Below, in pieces: positions 26,098-35,776 of a stretch of DNA of 64,000 nucleotides. Each line of letters starts with the position of its first letter. Positions within the stretch are counted from its first letter, which is position 1. This DNA comes from Rothia endophytica (GTDB taxonomy: Bacteria; Actinomycetota; Actinomycetes; Actinomycetales; Micrococcaceae). The notes beneath the pieces are model-generated. The model searched no databases. It was not told the origin of the DNA and worked only from the letters and a program-made list of their open reading frames with translations. Both the position numbers and the translations under genes were made by a program. The stretch is from the NCBI RefSeq assembly GCF_928381505.1, contig NZ_CAKMSJ010000002.1, positions 248,001 through 312,000 on the forward strand, read 5' to 3'.

Positions 26098-27318
26098 ATG
26101 GCGAGCACGCTGTTAACTAACATCGGGTCATTGGTGACCAATGACCCGACCCTAGAACGCGGGCCGCTGGGCATCGTGAAACAGGCTGCGATTTTGGTGG
26201 AAGATGGCGCAGTGGCCTGGGTGGGTCAGGCTTCTGCGGCACCTGCTGCCGATACATCCGTTGATTGTGAGGGGCGGGCCGTGATTCCAGGGTTCGTGGA
26301 ATCCCACTCCCACCTGGTGTTTGCCGGGGACCGGTCAGAGGAGTTCTCTGCACGGATGCAGGGTAAGGCTTATGAAGCCGGCGGTATCCGTTCGACCATT
26401 GAGCAGACCCGCGCTGCCTCATCTGGCCAGCTAGCGGCTAATGCACGCAACCTGTTGGGGGAGTACCTGCGCAGCGGATCAACCACCGTTGAGATTAAGA
26501 GCGGTTACGGGCAAAATACTGAATCTGAGCTGCGGTCGGTGCAGGTGGCAGCCGGTTGCACCGATGAGGTAACCCTGCTGGCGGCGCACGTGGCTCCACC
26601 GGAGTATGCAGGCCATCAGGATGACTATGTTCAGATGGTTCTTGATGAAATGATCCCCGCCTGTGCACCCTATGCCAGCTGGATTGACGTGTTCTGCGAG
26701 AAGGGTGCTTTTACTGAAGAGCAATCGCGGGCAGTGCTACTTGCCGGTCAGGCGGCCGGGCTAAAGGCACGGGTACACGGTAACCAGCTGACCTACGGGG
26801 CAGGTGTGCAACTGGCGGTTGAGCTGGGCGCGGCCTCGGTGGACCACGTGGTCTACCTGAGCGATGCAGACGTGGATGCCCTAGCGAACTCGACCACGGT
26901 AGCTACCGTGTTGCCGGGGGCTGATTTCTCTACGCGTAACAGCTATCCACCTGCCCGCAGACTCCTGGACGCCGGTGCGACCCTTGCGCTGGGGGCTGAC
27001 TGCAACCCGGGAACCAGCTTCACCACGTCCATTCCCTTTTGTATTGCGCTGGCAGTGCGTGATTTGGGTATGAGCCCGGATGAAGCTCTGTGGGCGGCAA
27101 CTGCTGGAGGCGCCCGCGCTCTACAGCGCGAAGATATTGGAAGTCTGCGGGTGGGTGCTCGGGCTGACCTGGTGGAGTTGGCTGCTCCCAACCATCTGCA
27201 CCTTGCCTACCGGCCAGGCGTTAGCCTGGTGAACCGGGTATGGAAAGCTGGGGAGCAGGTGGCAGGGCCAGGTGCCCAGCGCAACGTTAGCGGTAGCAGC
27301 CAGAAGGAGTGCCGCTAA
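26098..27318 (+). CDS. hutI: Imidazolonepropionase
   Basis: 406 residues of the amidohydrolase superfamily. Metal and substrate residues lie in [37 protein letters not shown] and [10 protein letters not shown]. It opens the imidazolone ring to give N-formimidoyl-glutamate. The ATG is two bases after the hutU stop and the stop overlaps the hutG start, so the genes are translationally coupled. The first 20 residues ([16 protein letters not shown]) fit the family N-terminus. Confidence 0.96.
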   Translation: MASTLLTNIGSLVTNDPTLERGPLGIVKQAAILVEDGAVAWVGQASAAPAADTSVDCEGRAVIPGFVESHSHLVFAGDRSEEFSARMQGKAYEAGGIRSTIEQTRAASSGQLAANARNLLGEYLRSGSTTVEIKSGYGQNTESELRSVQVAAGCTDEVTLLAAHVAPPEYAGHQDDYVQMVLDEMIPACAPYASWIDVFCEKGAFTEEQSRAVLLAGQAAGLKARVHGNQLTYGAGVQLAVELGAASVDHVVYLSDADVDALANSTTVATVLPGADFSTRNSYPPARRLLDAGATLALGADCNPGTSFTTSIPFCIALAVRDLGMSPDEALWAATAGGARALQREDIGSLRVGARADLVELAAPNHLHLAYRPGVSLVNRVWKAGEQVAGPGAQRNVSGSSQKECR

Positions 27319-28370
27319 TGCATCAGAATGATCTGTGTGCCCTGGACCGCTTCATCGATCGCTCTGCTCCCACCTGGTCTGGTCGGGACGACGGGGCTGG
27401 CGCTGCCCACCGCCGCGTGCATCAGGTCGTCACCTCCTTGGAGCAGGGAAGCTCGGAGACACCTGATGCTGTCTTCATGGGCTTCGCCTCCGATGAGGGG
27501 GTGCGCCGCAATGCTGGCCGCCAGGGAGCTGCTGAGGGGCCAGCGGCTTTACGCTCAGCGCTGGGGCAGCTAGCACTGGCGCAGGGGCGCAATAGCTCCC
27601 GCAACACCGACCTGGCTTTGCTGGATGCTGGTGATGTTGTGGTTTCTTCAGACCTTGAAGAGGGCCAGATGAAGTTAGCTGCTGCCGTGATGACAAGTGT
27701 GGACGCCGGCGTCCTGCCGGTCGTGCTGGGAGGCGGTCACGAAGTTGCCTTGGGCACCTACACCGGTGTGGCAGACTCTCAGGCTCGCAAGACCGCAGGC
27801 TCTGCCACCTCGCAGGAGCTGGGGCGTCTGGGCATCCTTAACCTGGACGCCCACTTTGACCTTCGCCGGGCAGCACAGCCGACCTCGGGCACCCCTTTCT
27901 ACCAGGCACTCACCAGGGAAAGAGCAGCAGGCACTGACTGCCGTTACACGGTGCTGGGTATTTCAGAGGCCAACAATACTCAAGAACTGTTTGATACCGC
28001 CCACGAGCTGGAGGTGGATTACGTAGTGGACGAAGACTGCGGGGTGCTGAACCAGCAAGCCCTGCTCACCACAGTGCAGGAATTCGTGGCGACTGTAGAC
28101 ATCATCTACCTGACCCTGGATCTAGACGTTCTACCTGCCAGCATCGCCCCCGGTGTCAGCGCACCAGCAGGATACGGCGTGCCCCTGGAGATCATCAATA
28201 CCGTGCTGAAAGAAGTGGCAGCGAGCGGCAAACTAGCAGCTTTTGATGTCGCTGAACTTAACCCCAGCTTCGATATTGACGGGCGCACCGCTAAAACCGC
28301 AGCCCGCCTCATCCATACCGTACTGACCCACCACACCCCTTTAAGCTCTGCAGCACCGTCGCTGCGCTGA
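27318..28370 (+). CDS. hutG: Formimidoylglutamase
   Basis: 350 residues of the arginase/ureohydrolase fold. Manganese ligands are in GGGHEVALG, LNLDAHFDLR and LTLDLDVLPASIAPG. It hydrolyses formimidoylglutamate to glutamate and formamide, the direct route of histidine degradation. ATG 27318 overlaps the hutI stop and has AAGGAG nine bases upstream. GTG 27309 would start right at the ribosome site and is rejected. Third gene of the hut operon; hutH follows after 27 bases. Confidence 0.93.
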   Translation: MHQNDLCALDRFIDRSAPTWSGRDDGAGAAHRRVHQVVTSLEQGSSETPDAVFMGFASDEGVRRNAGRQGAAEGPAALRSALGQLALAQGRNSSRNTDLALLDAGDVVVSSDLEEGQMKLAAAVMTSVDAGVLPVVLGGGHEVALGTYTGVADSQARKTAGSATSQELGRLGILNLDAHFDLRRAAQPTSGTPFYQALTRERAAGTDCRYTVLGISEANNTQELFDTAHELEVDYVVDEDCGVLNQQALLTTVQEFVATVDIIYLTLDLDVLPASIAPGVSAPAGYGVPLEIINTVLKEVAASGKLAAFDVAELNPSFDIDGRTAKTAARLIHTVLTHHTPLSSAAPSLR

Positions 28371-28397
28371 GCACCCAGACTTATGAGGAGAAACCCC

Positions 28398-29942
28398 GTG
28401 AACCAAACCCCCGTAACCGTAGGAATCGGAGCTCTCAGCTTCGAGGACGTCATTAGGGTAGCCCGCCACCGCGCCCCCGTGGTGCTGAGCGAAGAATCCC
28501 TGGCTGAAATCGCCAGGTCATCCGAGCGCATCCGCCAACTAGCCCACCAAGAAACACCGGTCTACGGTGTATCCACTGGCTTCGGTGCCCTGGCCTCCAA
28601 GCACATCCCGGCTGAGATGCGTACCGCCCTGCAACGGGGCCTTATCCGTTCCCACGCAGCAGGGTCCGGCAAAGAGGTTGAAACTGAGGTCATTCGCGCC
28701 CTCATGATCCTGCGTCTTTCAACCCTCGCCACAGGCCGCACCGGCGTCCGCCCCGAGGTAGCTCAGGCGTACGCTGACATGCTCTCTGCCAATCTGACCC
28801 CGGTGGTCTATGAGTACGGCTCACTGGGTTGTTCTGGTGACCTTGCTCCACTGGCCCACTGCGCGCTTGCGATTATTGGTGAGGGTCAGGTGCGCGATGA
28901 GCAGGGGCAGCTATGGGACACTGCTGACGCTCTCAAACAGCACGGGCTGACGCCGGTGGTGCTTGCTGAGAAAGAGGGCCTAGCACTAATCAATGGCACC
29001 GACGGCATGTTGGGCATGCTGGTGATGGCTATTACCGACCTGGACCGTCTGACCCGCCTGGCGGATGTAGCAGCTGCGATGAGTCTTGAAGGTTTGGTGG
29101 GCACCGATCGAGTTTTTGCCGCTGACTTACACAGCTTGCGCCCCCACCCGGGTCAGCAGGCAGCGGCAGCCAACATCCTCAAAGTTCTCGAGGGCTCAGA
29201 TATTATTCAGCACCATTCGGGCACTCACAGCACCTATGTGCAGGACGCCTACTCGCTGCGTTGCGCCCCGCAGGTAGCAGGTGCCGTGCGAGACACCGTA
29301 GAACACGCCCGCACCGTGGCACTGCGCGAGCTAGCTTCAGCCATCGATAACCCGGTGGTGACGCTCGATGGTCGGGTGGAGTCTAACGGCAACTTCCACG
29401 GTGCCCCGGTGGCCTATGTTCTGGACTTCCTGGCGATTGCAGTCGCTGACGCCGCCTCTATCTCAGAACGTCGCACCGATCGTTTTCTGGACACCGCCCG
29501 CAACCGGGGCCTGCCGCCCTTTTTGGCAGATGACCCCGGCGTCGACTCGGGGCACATGATTGCCCAGTACACCCAGGCAGCCATAGTCTCCGAGCTTAAG
29601 CGACTAGCGGCACCGGCCTCAGTGGATTCTATCCCGTCCTCAGCCATGCAAGAGGATCACGTTTCCATGGGCTGGAGCGCAGCCCGTAAACTGCGTACTT
29701 CAATCGACGGGCTGAGTAGGGTGATGGCAATTGAGATTCTTACAGCTGCCCGCGGCATAGACCTGCGTGCGCCGCATTGCCCGGCACCGGCCACCGCCGC
29801 TGTCATTGACCGCTTACGTCAGGATGTTGCTGGGCCGGGGAGCGACCGTTATCTGGCACCTGAAATCCAGGCAACCGTGGAGCTTGTCTTCAGTGGAGAA
29901 CTGCTGGCAGCAGCTGAGAAGGTCACCGGACGCTTGGCTTAG
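28398..29942 (+). CDS. hutH: Histidine ammonia-lyase
   Basis: 514 residues from GTG 28398 behind GAGGAG; the in-frame ATG 28383 lies within the ribosome site. Conserved sites are YGVSTGFGALAS near the N-terminus and the MIO cofactor segment GSLGCSGDLAPL. The self-processed triad is Cys-Ser-Gly rather than the more common Ala-Ser-Gly; I recall the same Cys in some other actinobacterial enzymes. QDAYSLRCAPQV and the later SSAMQEDHVSMG are also present. It removes ammonia from histidine to form urocanate, the first catabolic step, and is last in the operon. Confidence 0.95.
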   Translation: MNQTPVTVGIGALSFEDVIRVARHRAPVVLSEESLAEIARSSERIRQLAHQETPVYGVSTGFGALASKHIPAEMRTALQRGLIRSHAAGSGKEVETEVIRALMILRLSTLATGRTGVRPEVAQAYADMLSANLTPVVYEYGSLGCSGDLAPLAHCALAIIGEGQVRDEQGQLWDTADALKQHGLTPVVLAEKEGLALINGTDGMLGMLVMAITDLDRLTRLADVAAAMSLEGLVGTDRVFAADLHSLRPHPGQQAAAANILKVLEGSDIIQHHSGTHSTYVQDAYSLRCAPQVAGAVRDTVEHARTVALRELASAIDNPVVTLDGRVESNGNFHGAPVAYVLDFLAIAVADAASISERRTDRFLDTARNRGLPPFLADDPGVDSGHMIAQYTQAAIVSELKRLAAPASVDSIPSSAMQEDHVSMGWSAARKLRTSIDGLSRVMAIEILTAARGIDLRAPHCPAPATAAVIDRLRQDVAGPGSDRYLAPEIQATVELVFSGELLAAAEKVTGRLA

Positions 29943-30082
29943 CCTTCCATAAAGAAAGTAAAAGTTAAGAGCACACTGCCTGCGATATTGGGTTAAAGCA
30001 TTCCTATCTCATAAGATAGACCTAAGCACCCCTGCGCTCATCCCATGCACCCGAGCGCAATACACACACTGAGGAGACTCAC

Positions 30083-30331
30083 ATGTCAAAGCAGACCGTT
30101 GAGATGGTCCCTGACCTTCCCCACACCAACCACGGCAACACCATCGCCTCATGGGCAATGCTGGGCATCATTATTGTGGGCGCTATCGTGGCAGCTGTCG
30201 GCTTCGACATCGCTAGCACCCCCATCTTCGTGGTGGGTGTTGCCATCATGCTCATCGGTTTAGTTGCCGGTTTGGTTCTGCGAGCAGCTGGCTACGGCCA
30301 GGGCGGCAAGCACACCAAGTACCATCACTAA
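30083..30331 (+). CDS. HGxxPAAW family membrane protein
   Basis: 82 residues with two membrane helices (about 25-45 and 50-70). The N-terminal HGNTIASW corresponds to the motif that names the family. Members stand upstream of trpC in many actinobacteria and have no known function. TGAGGAG precedes ATG 30083. A terminator follows at 30351, so it may be transcribed separately from trpC. In relatives this gene lies next to the trp-operon membrane protein; here the hut cluster lies between them. Confidence 0.85.
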   Translation: MSKQTVEMVPDLPHTNHGNTIASWAMLGIIIVGAIVAAVGFDIASTPIFVVGVAIMLIGLVAGLVLRAAGYGQGGKHTKYHH

Positions 30332-30350
30332 GCTGATGATGCGAGCTAGG

Positions 30351-30379
30351 GCGTCCCACAGAGACTGTGGGGCGCTTTT
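30351..30379 (+). terminator. Intrinsic terminator after the HGxxPAAW gene
   Basis: GCGTCCCACAG and CTGTGGGGCGC form a stem with a three-base loop, followed by TTTTGTG. It lies 20 bases after the stop codon. Confidence 0.75.
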
Positions 30380-30539
30380 GTGTACTTGGTCAGGGACGAA
30401 AGGCTTCAGTTGTCAGCCCGTGTTCACTGGCCGTCGAAATTCTCACCTAATGAGCCGGCCATTTAGCCTTGAAGCCACTGATACGACATACTAAAAAGAC
30501 GCGAAAAACAGGGCACCGGCTGCCTGTGAGGGGATCACT

Positions 30540-31358
30540 ATGACCGTTCTAGATGACATTATTGTGGGCGTCCGCGAGGATATGGCGGAGCGTCAGCGCG
30601 CCGTAACGCTAGATTACCTCAAATCCAGGGCCGCAGAGCAGCCTCCGGCACGGGATGCTTTTGCCGCGCTGAGCGGGGCTTTCAAGAACAGCCTTGAGGT
30701 TATTTCTGAGGTTAAACGCTCCAGCCCCTCCAAAGGTGCTCTGTCTGATATCCCTGACCCGGCTGCCCTAGCATCGGCTTATGAAGCCGGGGGAGCGGCC
30801 GTCATTTCAGTACTGACCGAAAAGCGCCGCTTTGCTGGCTCTCTAGCTGACCTGGACGCCGTGCGTGCAGCGGTCTCCATCCCGGTGCTCCGCAAGGATT
30901 TCACCGTTGATGAATACCAGATTTGGGAGGCACGCGCCCACGGCGCTGACCTAGTCCTGCTCATCGTTGCAGCACTGGACGACTCCACCCTCACGCGTTT
31001 CTTGGACCTTACCCACGAGCTGGGCATGAACGCACTGGTAGAAACCCACACCCCAGAAGAAATCGAACGCGCAAAAGCAGCAGGTGCCCGTATCGTGGGC
31101 GTCAACGTCCGCAATCTCAAAACCCTTGAGGTTGATAATGCAAATTTCGGTCAGCTCGCTCCCTTGCTGCCCGAAGATGCCATCATCGTTGCCGAGTCAG
31201 GGGTCGCCGAGGTGGCAGACGTTGAAGACTACGCCTCCCACGGTGCAAAAGCTGTGCTGGTGGGCGAGGCCCTGGTGAAATCAGGCACCCCCACACAAAC
31301 CGTCCGCGCCTTCCGTGAAGCTGGCGCTGCTGCCCGCACCGCCTGGCTAGCTCGCTAA
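30540..31358 (+). CDS. trpC: Indole-3-glycerol phosphate synthase
   Basis: 272 residues, a single-domain TrpC without a fused TrpF. Key segments of the barrel are [11 protein letters not shown] (phosphate and substrate lysine), [32 protein letters not shown] and LVGEALV. It closes the indole ring in tryptophan synthesis. GTGAGGGGATCACT precedes ATG 30540. It heads trpC-trpB-trpA-lgt. trpD, trpF and trpG are not in this window. Confidence 0.96.
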   Translation: MTVLDDIIVGVREDMAERQRAVTLDYLKSRAAEQPPARDAFAALSGAFKNSLEVISEVKRSSPSKGALSDIPDPAALASAYEAGGAAVISVLTEKRRFAGSLADLDAVRAAVSIPVLRKDFTVDEYQIWEARAHGADLVLLIVAALDDSTLTRFLDLTHELGMNALVETHTPEEIERAKAAGARIVGVNVRNLKTLEVDNANFGQLAPLLPEDAIIVAESGVAEVADVEDYASHGAKAVLVGEALVKSGTPTQTVRAFREAGAAARTAWLAR

Positions 31359-31403
31359 CCGCACCCGCCTTTCACCCCACCCTTTTAGACCTAAGGAAAC
31401 GGT

Positions 31404-32729
31404 ATGACCGAAACCCTAGCCGACCAGTTCCTCACCTCTGGCGACAGCCTCAAGAACGCTCCCGGCCCCTACTTTGGCAACTACGGCGGCCGCTACATGG
31501 CAGAATCGCTGATTGCCGCCATGGACGAGCTGGAAGAAACCTTCGAGAAGGCAAAGGAAGACGAAGAGTTCCTTGCTGAATTCCGCCGTCTCTCTGCTGA
31601 ATATTCCAATCGCCCCTCTCTACTCACCGAGGTTCCCCGGCTTTCTGAGCATGCTGGCGGCGTTCGCTTCTTCCTCAAGCGCGAAGACCTCAACCACACC
31701 GGCAGCCATAAGATTAACAATGTGATTGGTCAGGCACTTCTAGCGAAGCGTATGGGCAAGACCCGCCTGATTGCAGAGACCGGTGCTGGCCAGCACGGCG
31801 TCGCCACCGCCACCGCAGCCGCTCTCTTCGGCATGGAGTGCGTGGTCTATATGGGTGAAGAAGACACTGAGCGGCAGGCACTCAACGTTGCTCGCATGCA
31901 GTTGCTGGGAGCTACCGTTATCGCAGTGCAGACCGGTTCACGTACCCTCAAAGACGCTATCAACGAGGCCCTGCGTGACTGGGTAGCTAACGTGGATACC
32001 ACCCACTACCTGCTGGGCACTGCCGCCGGCGCGCACCCCTTCCCGGCCATGGTGCGCTACTTCCACGACGCTATTGGCACCGAAGCTCGCCAGCAGATTC
32101 TTGAAGCCACCGGCAAACTCCCTGACGGTATCGCGGCCTGCGTGGGCGGTGGCTCCAACGCCATCGGCATGTTCCATGCTTTCCTGGATGATCGCGACGT
32201 CCAAATCTTTGGTTTTGAGGCAGGCGGCGACGGCATCGACACCGATCGTCACGCAGCCACCATCTCCCTGGGGCGCCCCGGCATGCTGCACGGCGCCATC
32301 ACCTATCTTATGCAGGACGAAGACGGGCAGACTATCGAGTCCCACTCCATCTCAGCAGGTCTTGACTACCCCGGCGTCGGGCCTGAACACGCCTACCTGT
32401 CAGATATCGGGCGAGTGGACTACCAGGCGGTAACTGACACCGAGGCCATGGACGCCTTGCGTCTGCTCTGCCGCACGGAGGGCATCATCCCTGCGCTGGA
32501 ATCTTCTCACGCGCTCGCAGGTGCCCTGCGCGTAGCCCGCAAGTGGGCCGATGAAAGCCCCGAAACTGCCCACGAGAAGACCATGGTGGTCTGCCTGTCA
32601 GGCCGCGGGGATAAGGATATGGAAACCGCCCTCAAGTGGTTCGGTCTGGGTAAAGCCATTCCTTCCGCCAGCCTGAATGTGGGCAACAAAGAAGCAGCAG
32701 CCGAAGCAGCACAGACAGAAGGTGCTTAA
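31404..32729 (+). CDS. trpB: Tryptophan synthase beta subunit
   Basis: 441 residues. The PLP lysine is in [10 protein letters not shown]. Other conserved parts are AETGAGQHG, the glycine-rich phosphate loop VGGGSNAIG, and LSGRGDKD at the C-terminus. It joins indole with serine in the alpha2beta2 complex with TrpA. CTAAGGAAAC precedes ATG 31404. Three bases separate its stop from the trpA start. Confidence 0.97.
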   Translation: MTETLADQFLTSGDSLKNAPGPYFGNYGGRYMAESLIAAMDELEETFEKAKEDEEFLAEFRRLSAEYSNRPSLLTEVPRLSEHAGGVRFFLKREDLNHTGSHKINNVIGQALLAKRMGKTRLIAETGAGQHGVATATAAALFGMECVVYMGEEDTERQALNVARMQLLGATVIAVQTGSRTLKDAINEALRDWVANVDTTHYLLGTAAGAHPFPAMVRYFHDAIGTEARQQILEATGKLPDGIAACVGGGSNAIGMFHAFLDDRDVQIFGFEAGGDGIDTDRHAATISLGRPGMLHGAITYLMQDEDGQTIESHSISAGLDYPGVGPEHAYLSDIGRVDYQAVTDTEAMDALRLLCRTEGIIPALESSHALAGALRVARKWADESPETAHEKTMVVCLSGRGDKDMETALKWFGLGKAIPSASLNVGNKEAAAEAAQTEGA

Positions 32730-32732
32730 GTT

Positions 32733-33578
32733 ATGAGCCACGTGGATTTTCTGAACGACACCGCCTACTCGGTGAAGAACGGCAAGTTTCCTGCCCCCAA
32801 CCCCGACTCAAAGGTCGCGGCCCGCCTAGCCCAGTGCAAGGCTGAAGGTAGGGCCGCTCTGATTGGCTACCTGCCGGTGGGCTATCCTAGCGTCGATGAG
32901 TCAATTGCCGCTGCCATTGAGATGGGTAAGAACGGGGTGGACATCATCGAATTGGGTCTGCCCTACTCTGACCCCGTCATGGACGGCCCCGTTATTCAGC
33001 GTGCCACCGTCGAAGCGATTGCCAAGGGCTTTCGCACCGATGACGTTTTCCGTGCGGTGCGCGAAATTACCGCAGCTACCGACGCAGTTGTCGTGGTGAT
33101 GACCTACTGGAACCCGGTACTCCGACGGGGCATCGACCGCTTTGCCCAGGAGCTGTCAGCAGCAGGTGGCTCGGGCATTATCACCCCAGACCTCGTGCCC
33201 GATGAAGCAGCGGACTGGTTTGCCGCCTCAGAAAAGTACGGTCTAGATCGCATCTTCCTGGCAGCTATCTCTAGCTCAACAGAACGCCTACACCTGATCT
33301 CTAAGGCTTCTAGTGGCTTTGTGTACGCCGTTTCAGTCATGGGTGTTACCGGCGCCCGTGCCTCGGTCAGTGACGCTGCCGAGACCCTGGTGGCTGACCT
33401 GCGTTCAGCTGGTGCTCCGGCGGCCTGCGTAGGTCTGGGCGTTTCTAAGAGAGAACATGTAGAAGAAATCGGCGCCTATGCGGACGGTGTTATCGTGGGT
33501 ACTGCACTGGTCAAGGCACTGACTGAAGGCGGCCCCGCCGCTGTCGGTGCGCTGACCCGCGAACTCGCCGGTAAGTAA
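32733..33578 (+). CDS. trpA: Tryptophan synthase alpha subunit
   Basis: 281 residues. The catalytic residues lie in IELGLPYSDPVMDGPVIQ. SVMGVTGAR and the phosphate-binding GLGVSKREHV and GVIVGTALV are also conserved. It cleaves indole-glycerol phosphate and passes indole to TrpB. The N-terminal extension of about 25 residues before the barrel is slightly longer than usual. It is coupled to trpB and 13 bases from lgt. Confidence 0.96.
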   Translation: MSHVDFLNDTAYSVKNGKFPAPNPDSKVAARLAQCKAEGRAALIGYLPVGYPSVDESIAAAIEMGKNGVDIIELGLPYSDPVMDGPVIQRATVEAIAKGFRTDDVFRAVREITAATDAVVVVMTYWNPVLRRGIDRFAQELSAAGGSGIITPDLVPDEAADWFAASEKYGLDRIFLAAISSSTERLHLISKASSGFVYAVSVMGVTGARASVSDAAETLVADLRSAGAPAACVGLGVSKREHVEEIGAYADGVIVGTALVKALTEGGPAAVGALTRELAGK

Positions 33579-33591
33579 CTAAAGGAGAGCA

Positions 33592-34458
33592 GTGGCAGCG
33601 TCTGTCATTCTAGCGTCCATCCCATCCCCCAGCGTCTCTAGCTTTTCTGTTGGATCCCTGACGATTCACTTCTATGCCCTCTGTATTCTTGCGGGTATTG
33701 CAGTGTGCCTGTGGCTAACCTCAAAACGCTGGGCACGCTGGGGGGAGGACCCCGAACGTGTCTGGGATATTGCCATGTGGGCAATACCCGCAGGCATCAT
33801 CGGTGCCCGCCTTTACCACGTGCTGATTACCGACCCCGGCACCTATTTTGACGCTGGAGCTGATCCATTGGCTGTCTTCAAAATCTGGGAGGGCGGCATC
33901 GGTATCATGGGCGCCATCTCCGTGGGTGGGCTGGGTGCCTGGATTGCCTGTAAGCGCTACGGCATCTCTCTGGCTAAATTCGCGGACGCTGCCGCCCCCG
34001 GCATTCTCATTGCACAGGCATTGGGGCGCTGGGGTAACTGGTTCAACCAGGAGCTTTTCGGCAAGCCAACCACTCTGCCCTGGGGCTTGGAAATTTCGGC
34101 AACCTCCCATAACTTCCCTGACCAGTACGCGCCGGGAACCCTCTTTCACCCCACCTTCCTTTACGAATCCATCTGGAATCTGTTGGGTGCTGCTTTGCTC
34201 ATTTACCTGGGCAAACGGGGGCTCTTCCAACGCGGGCAGACCTTCTGGGGCTATGTTGCCTGGTACGGTTTCGGCCGCCTCCTGATTGAAGCCTTCCTGC
34301 GTATTGATACGGCAGAAATGTTACTGGGTGTGCGCATCCACGTCTGGACGTCCGGAGCTATCTTACTCCTGGGCCTGATCATGTTCGCCCTTGCCGGGGC
34401 TCGCGCCCGCAGGCAACGAGACGGGCTGGAACCGGCGTCCGTGCGTTCGGCAGATTAG
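33592..34458 (+). CDS. lgt: Prolipoprotein diacylglyceryl transferase
   Basis: 288 residues with about seven membrane helices. The Lgt signature GRWGNWFNQELFG is present, as are HPTFLYESIWN and, near the N-terminus, FYALCILAG. It transfers the diacylglyceryl group from phosphatidylglycerol to the lipobox cysteine of prolipoproteins, including the transglycosylase encoded at 20059. The start GTG 33592 follows AAAGGAG. It ends the trpCBA-lgt operon, a common arrangement in this group. Confidence 0.96.
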   Translation: MAASVILASIPSPSVSSFSVGSLTIHFYALCILAGIAVCLWLTSKRWARWGEDPERVWDIAMWAIPAGIIGARLYHVLITDPGTYFDAGADPLAVFKIWEGGIGIMGAISVGGLGAWIACKRYGISLAKFADAAAPGILIAQALGRWGNWFNQELFGKPTTLPWGLEISATSHNFPDQYAPGTLFHPTFLYESIWNLLGAALLIYLGKRGLFQRGQTFWGYVAWYGFGRLLIEAFLRIDTAEMLLGVRIHVWTSGAILLLGLIMFALAGARARRQRDGLEPASVRSAD

Positions 34459-34478
34459 CAGCCGGTTAAACTGCCTGG

Positions 34479-34534
34479 TCTATGAAAGTGTGGGGCGGTC
34501 CATCGTACGATGGACCGCCCCACACTTTCATAGA
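34479..34534. repeat. 56-bp perfect palindrome between convergent genes
   Basis: The sequence from 34479 to 34534 is identical on both strands, centred between 34506 and 34507 (half-site ends TCTATGAAAGTGTGGGGCGG). There is no loop and no U-tract. It sits between convergent lgt and the APH-like gene and probably acts as a two-way terminator or mRNA-end structure. Confidence 0.85.
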
Positions 34535-34537
34535 ACG

Positions 34538-35539
34538 CTAGCCGAAGAGTCGTTGTAGCAGAGCTAGAGCCCGGTGGGCACGCATCTCTATCAGGCTGCT
34601 GTTGGTCGAGGCGCTGGGTTTGAGCGTTGAGGCGTAGAGATAGTAGCCCGCTAAAGCCACTACACAACCGTGCAAGAATTCTAGGCTCGGACGCCGGTGC
34701 GCGGGCATGAGCTCTAGGACCTGCTGTTCGGTCAGATGGCTATCCTGAATCAGTGCATCGACAGCTACCTGTGCCATATCAAGGTCTGCATTGCCGATAT
34801 TTGCCCAGGGCCAGTCCACCAGCACTGCCTGACCATCAGATGTCAGCAGGATATTATCGGCGCGCAAATCGGTATGAACGTAGTCAGTGCCGCCAAGATG
34901 AGCTACAAGCTGCTCATCCACCTTAACTGCGAAGCCTGCCGCATGCTCATTGACCTGGGGGAGTAGCTCTACAAGGTCCCGGTAGGAGGGAGTATCTTTC
35001 ACATACTGCAGGTCATCTAAACTCACGCCCTCAGTTAGCCGGTGCCAGAACTTTAGCTCGGGGCCTACGGATTCGGCGGCTGGTTCGAGTTCCAGTGCTG
35101 GATCAATATCTAGATCGCGCAGAGCATCAAGCGCCGCAAAAACTGCCTTGAGCTCGCTCGGTTGCCATGGCGAAGAAGGGTGCCGCCCCTCAATATCTGC
35201 AAGGAGCAGGGCTACCCAGGTATCTTCGTCCTTACTCTGGTATTCGGTAAAACCGAGAAACCCAGCGACTGGGGCGTCCTGGGTAAAAGCAGCTGACACC
35301 TTAGCCTCCTGCCGGTGGAGGTCGGCTGTGCCGGGGTGCTCCTTTGCACTGACAGCCTTGAGGAAGGCGCGACGTCCATTCTCGGTGATTAGCCTATCGG
35401 CAGTGCCCAAACTAAAGCCACCAGCCTGCGAATCAGCTGAAACCACCGGGCTACCTAACGTATCTTCAACCCAGAGCTGTAGAGCGGTGGGTAGTTCTGA
35501 CCAGGTCAGTCTTTGCTGAGCGCTTTTCTCTTGTGACAT
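34538..35539 (-). CDS. Aminoglycoside phosphotransferase-like kinase
   Basis: 333 residues from ATG 35539; a longer frame adds 15 residues without a ribosome site. The kinase-like fold is shown by the catalytic loop VHTDLRADNILL and the metal segment VLVDWPWANIG, with the N-terminal lobe at about 30-120. The APH superfamily covers antibiotic, homoserine, choline and other small-molecule kinases. This member shows no sign of being a resistance determinant, and its substrate is unknown. The N-terminal region includes TADRLITENGRRAFLKAV, a nucleotide-binding strand pair. Confidence 0.75.
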   Translation of the reverse strand: MSQEKSAQQRLTWSELPTALQLWVEDTLGSPVVSADSQAGGFSLGTADRLITENGRRAFLKAVSAKEHPGTADLHRQEAKVSAAFTQDAPVAGFLGFTEYQSKDEDTWVALLLADIEGRHPSSPWQPSELKAVFAALDALRDLDIDPALELEPAAESVGPELKFWHRLTEGVSLDDLQYVKDTPSYRDLVELLPQVNEHAAGFAVKVDEQLVAHLGGTDYVHTDLRADNILLTSDGQAVLVDWPWANIGNADLDMAQVAVDALIQDSHLTEQQVLELMPAHRRPSLEFLHGCVVALAGYYLYASTLKPSASTNSSLIEMRAHRALALLQRLFG

Positions 35540-35657
35540 GCCCAATAGTTTACAGCCCGGTCCATCAAATTGCTGGTGGGGCATGCCTATAACGGCCCGG
35601 CCGGTAGTTTGGTGGACCTGCCCTCAACGGCTGTCAACCATTCGGGTTTTGGGTGAC

Positions 35658-35686
35658 TTAACACTTAATATTTCTCAGTCTATAAT
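35658..35686 (+). promoter_or_regulatory. Promoter of the alcohol dehydrogenase gene
   Basis: TTAACA (35658-35663), exactly 17 bases, then TATAAT (35681-35686), a near-consensus sigma-70 promoter about 90 bases ahead of the start codon. It is the best promoter match in the window. Confidence 0.75.
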
Positions 35687-35776
35687 CTCCTACAATCTTG
35701 GACTAACGTGCTGCTCTGAGTAGATTGATAGTGAGTCGCCGTACAGCGACCCCCGCACCAGACAAAGGAGACCCCC

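Noticed and set aside
30264..30494. 76-codon frame before trpC
   Set aside because: It overlaps the HGxxPAAW gene and its terminator and lacks a start signal.
34538..35539. Aminoglycoside resistance gene
   Set aside because: Only general APH-superfamily motifs are present; nothing shows specificity for aminoglycosides.
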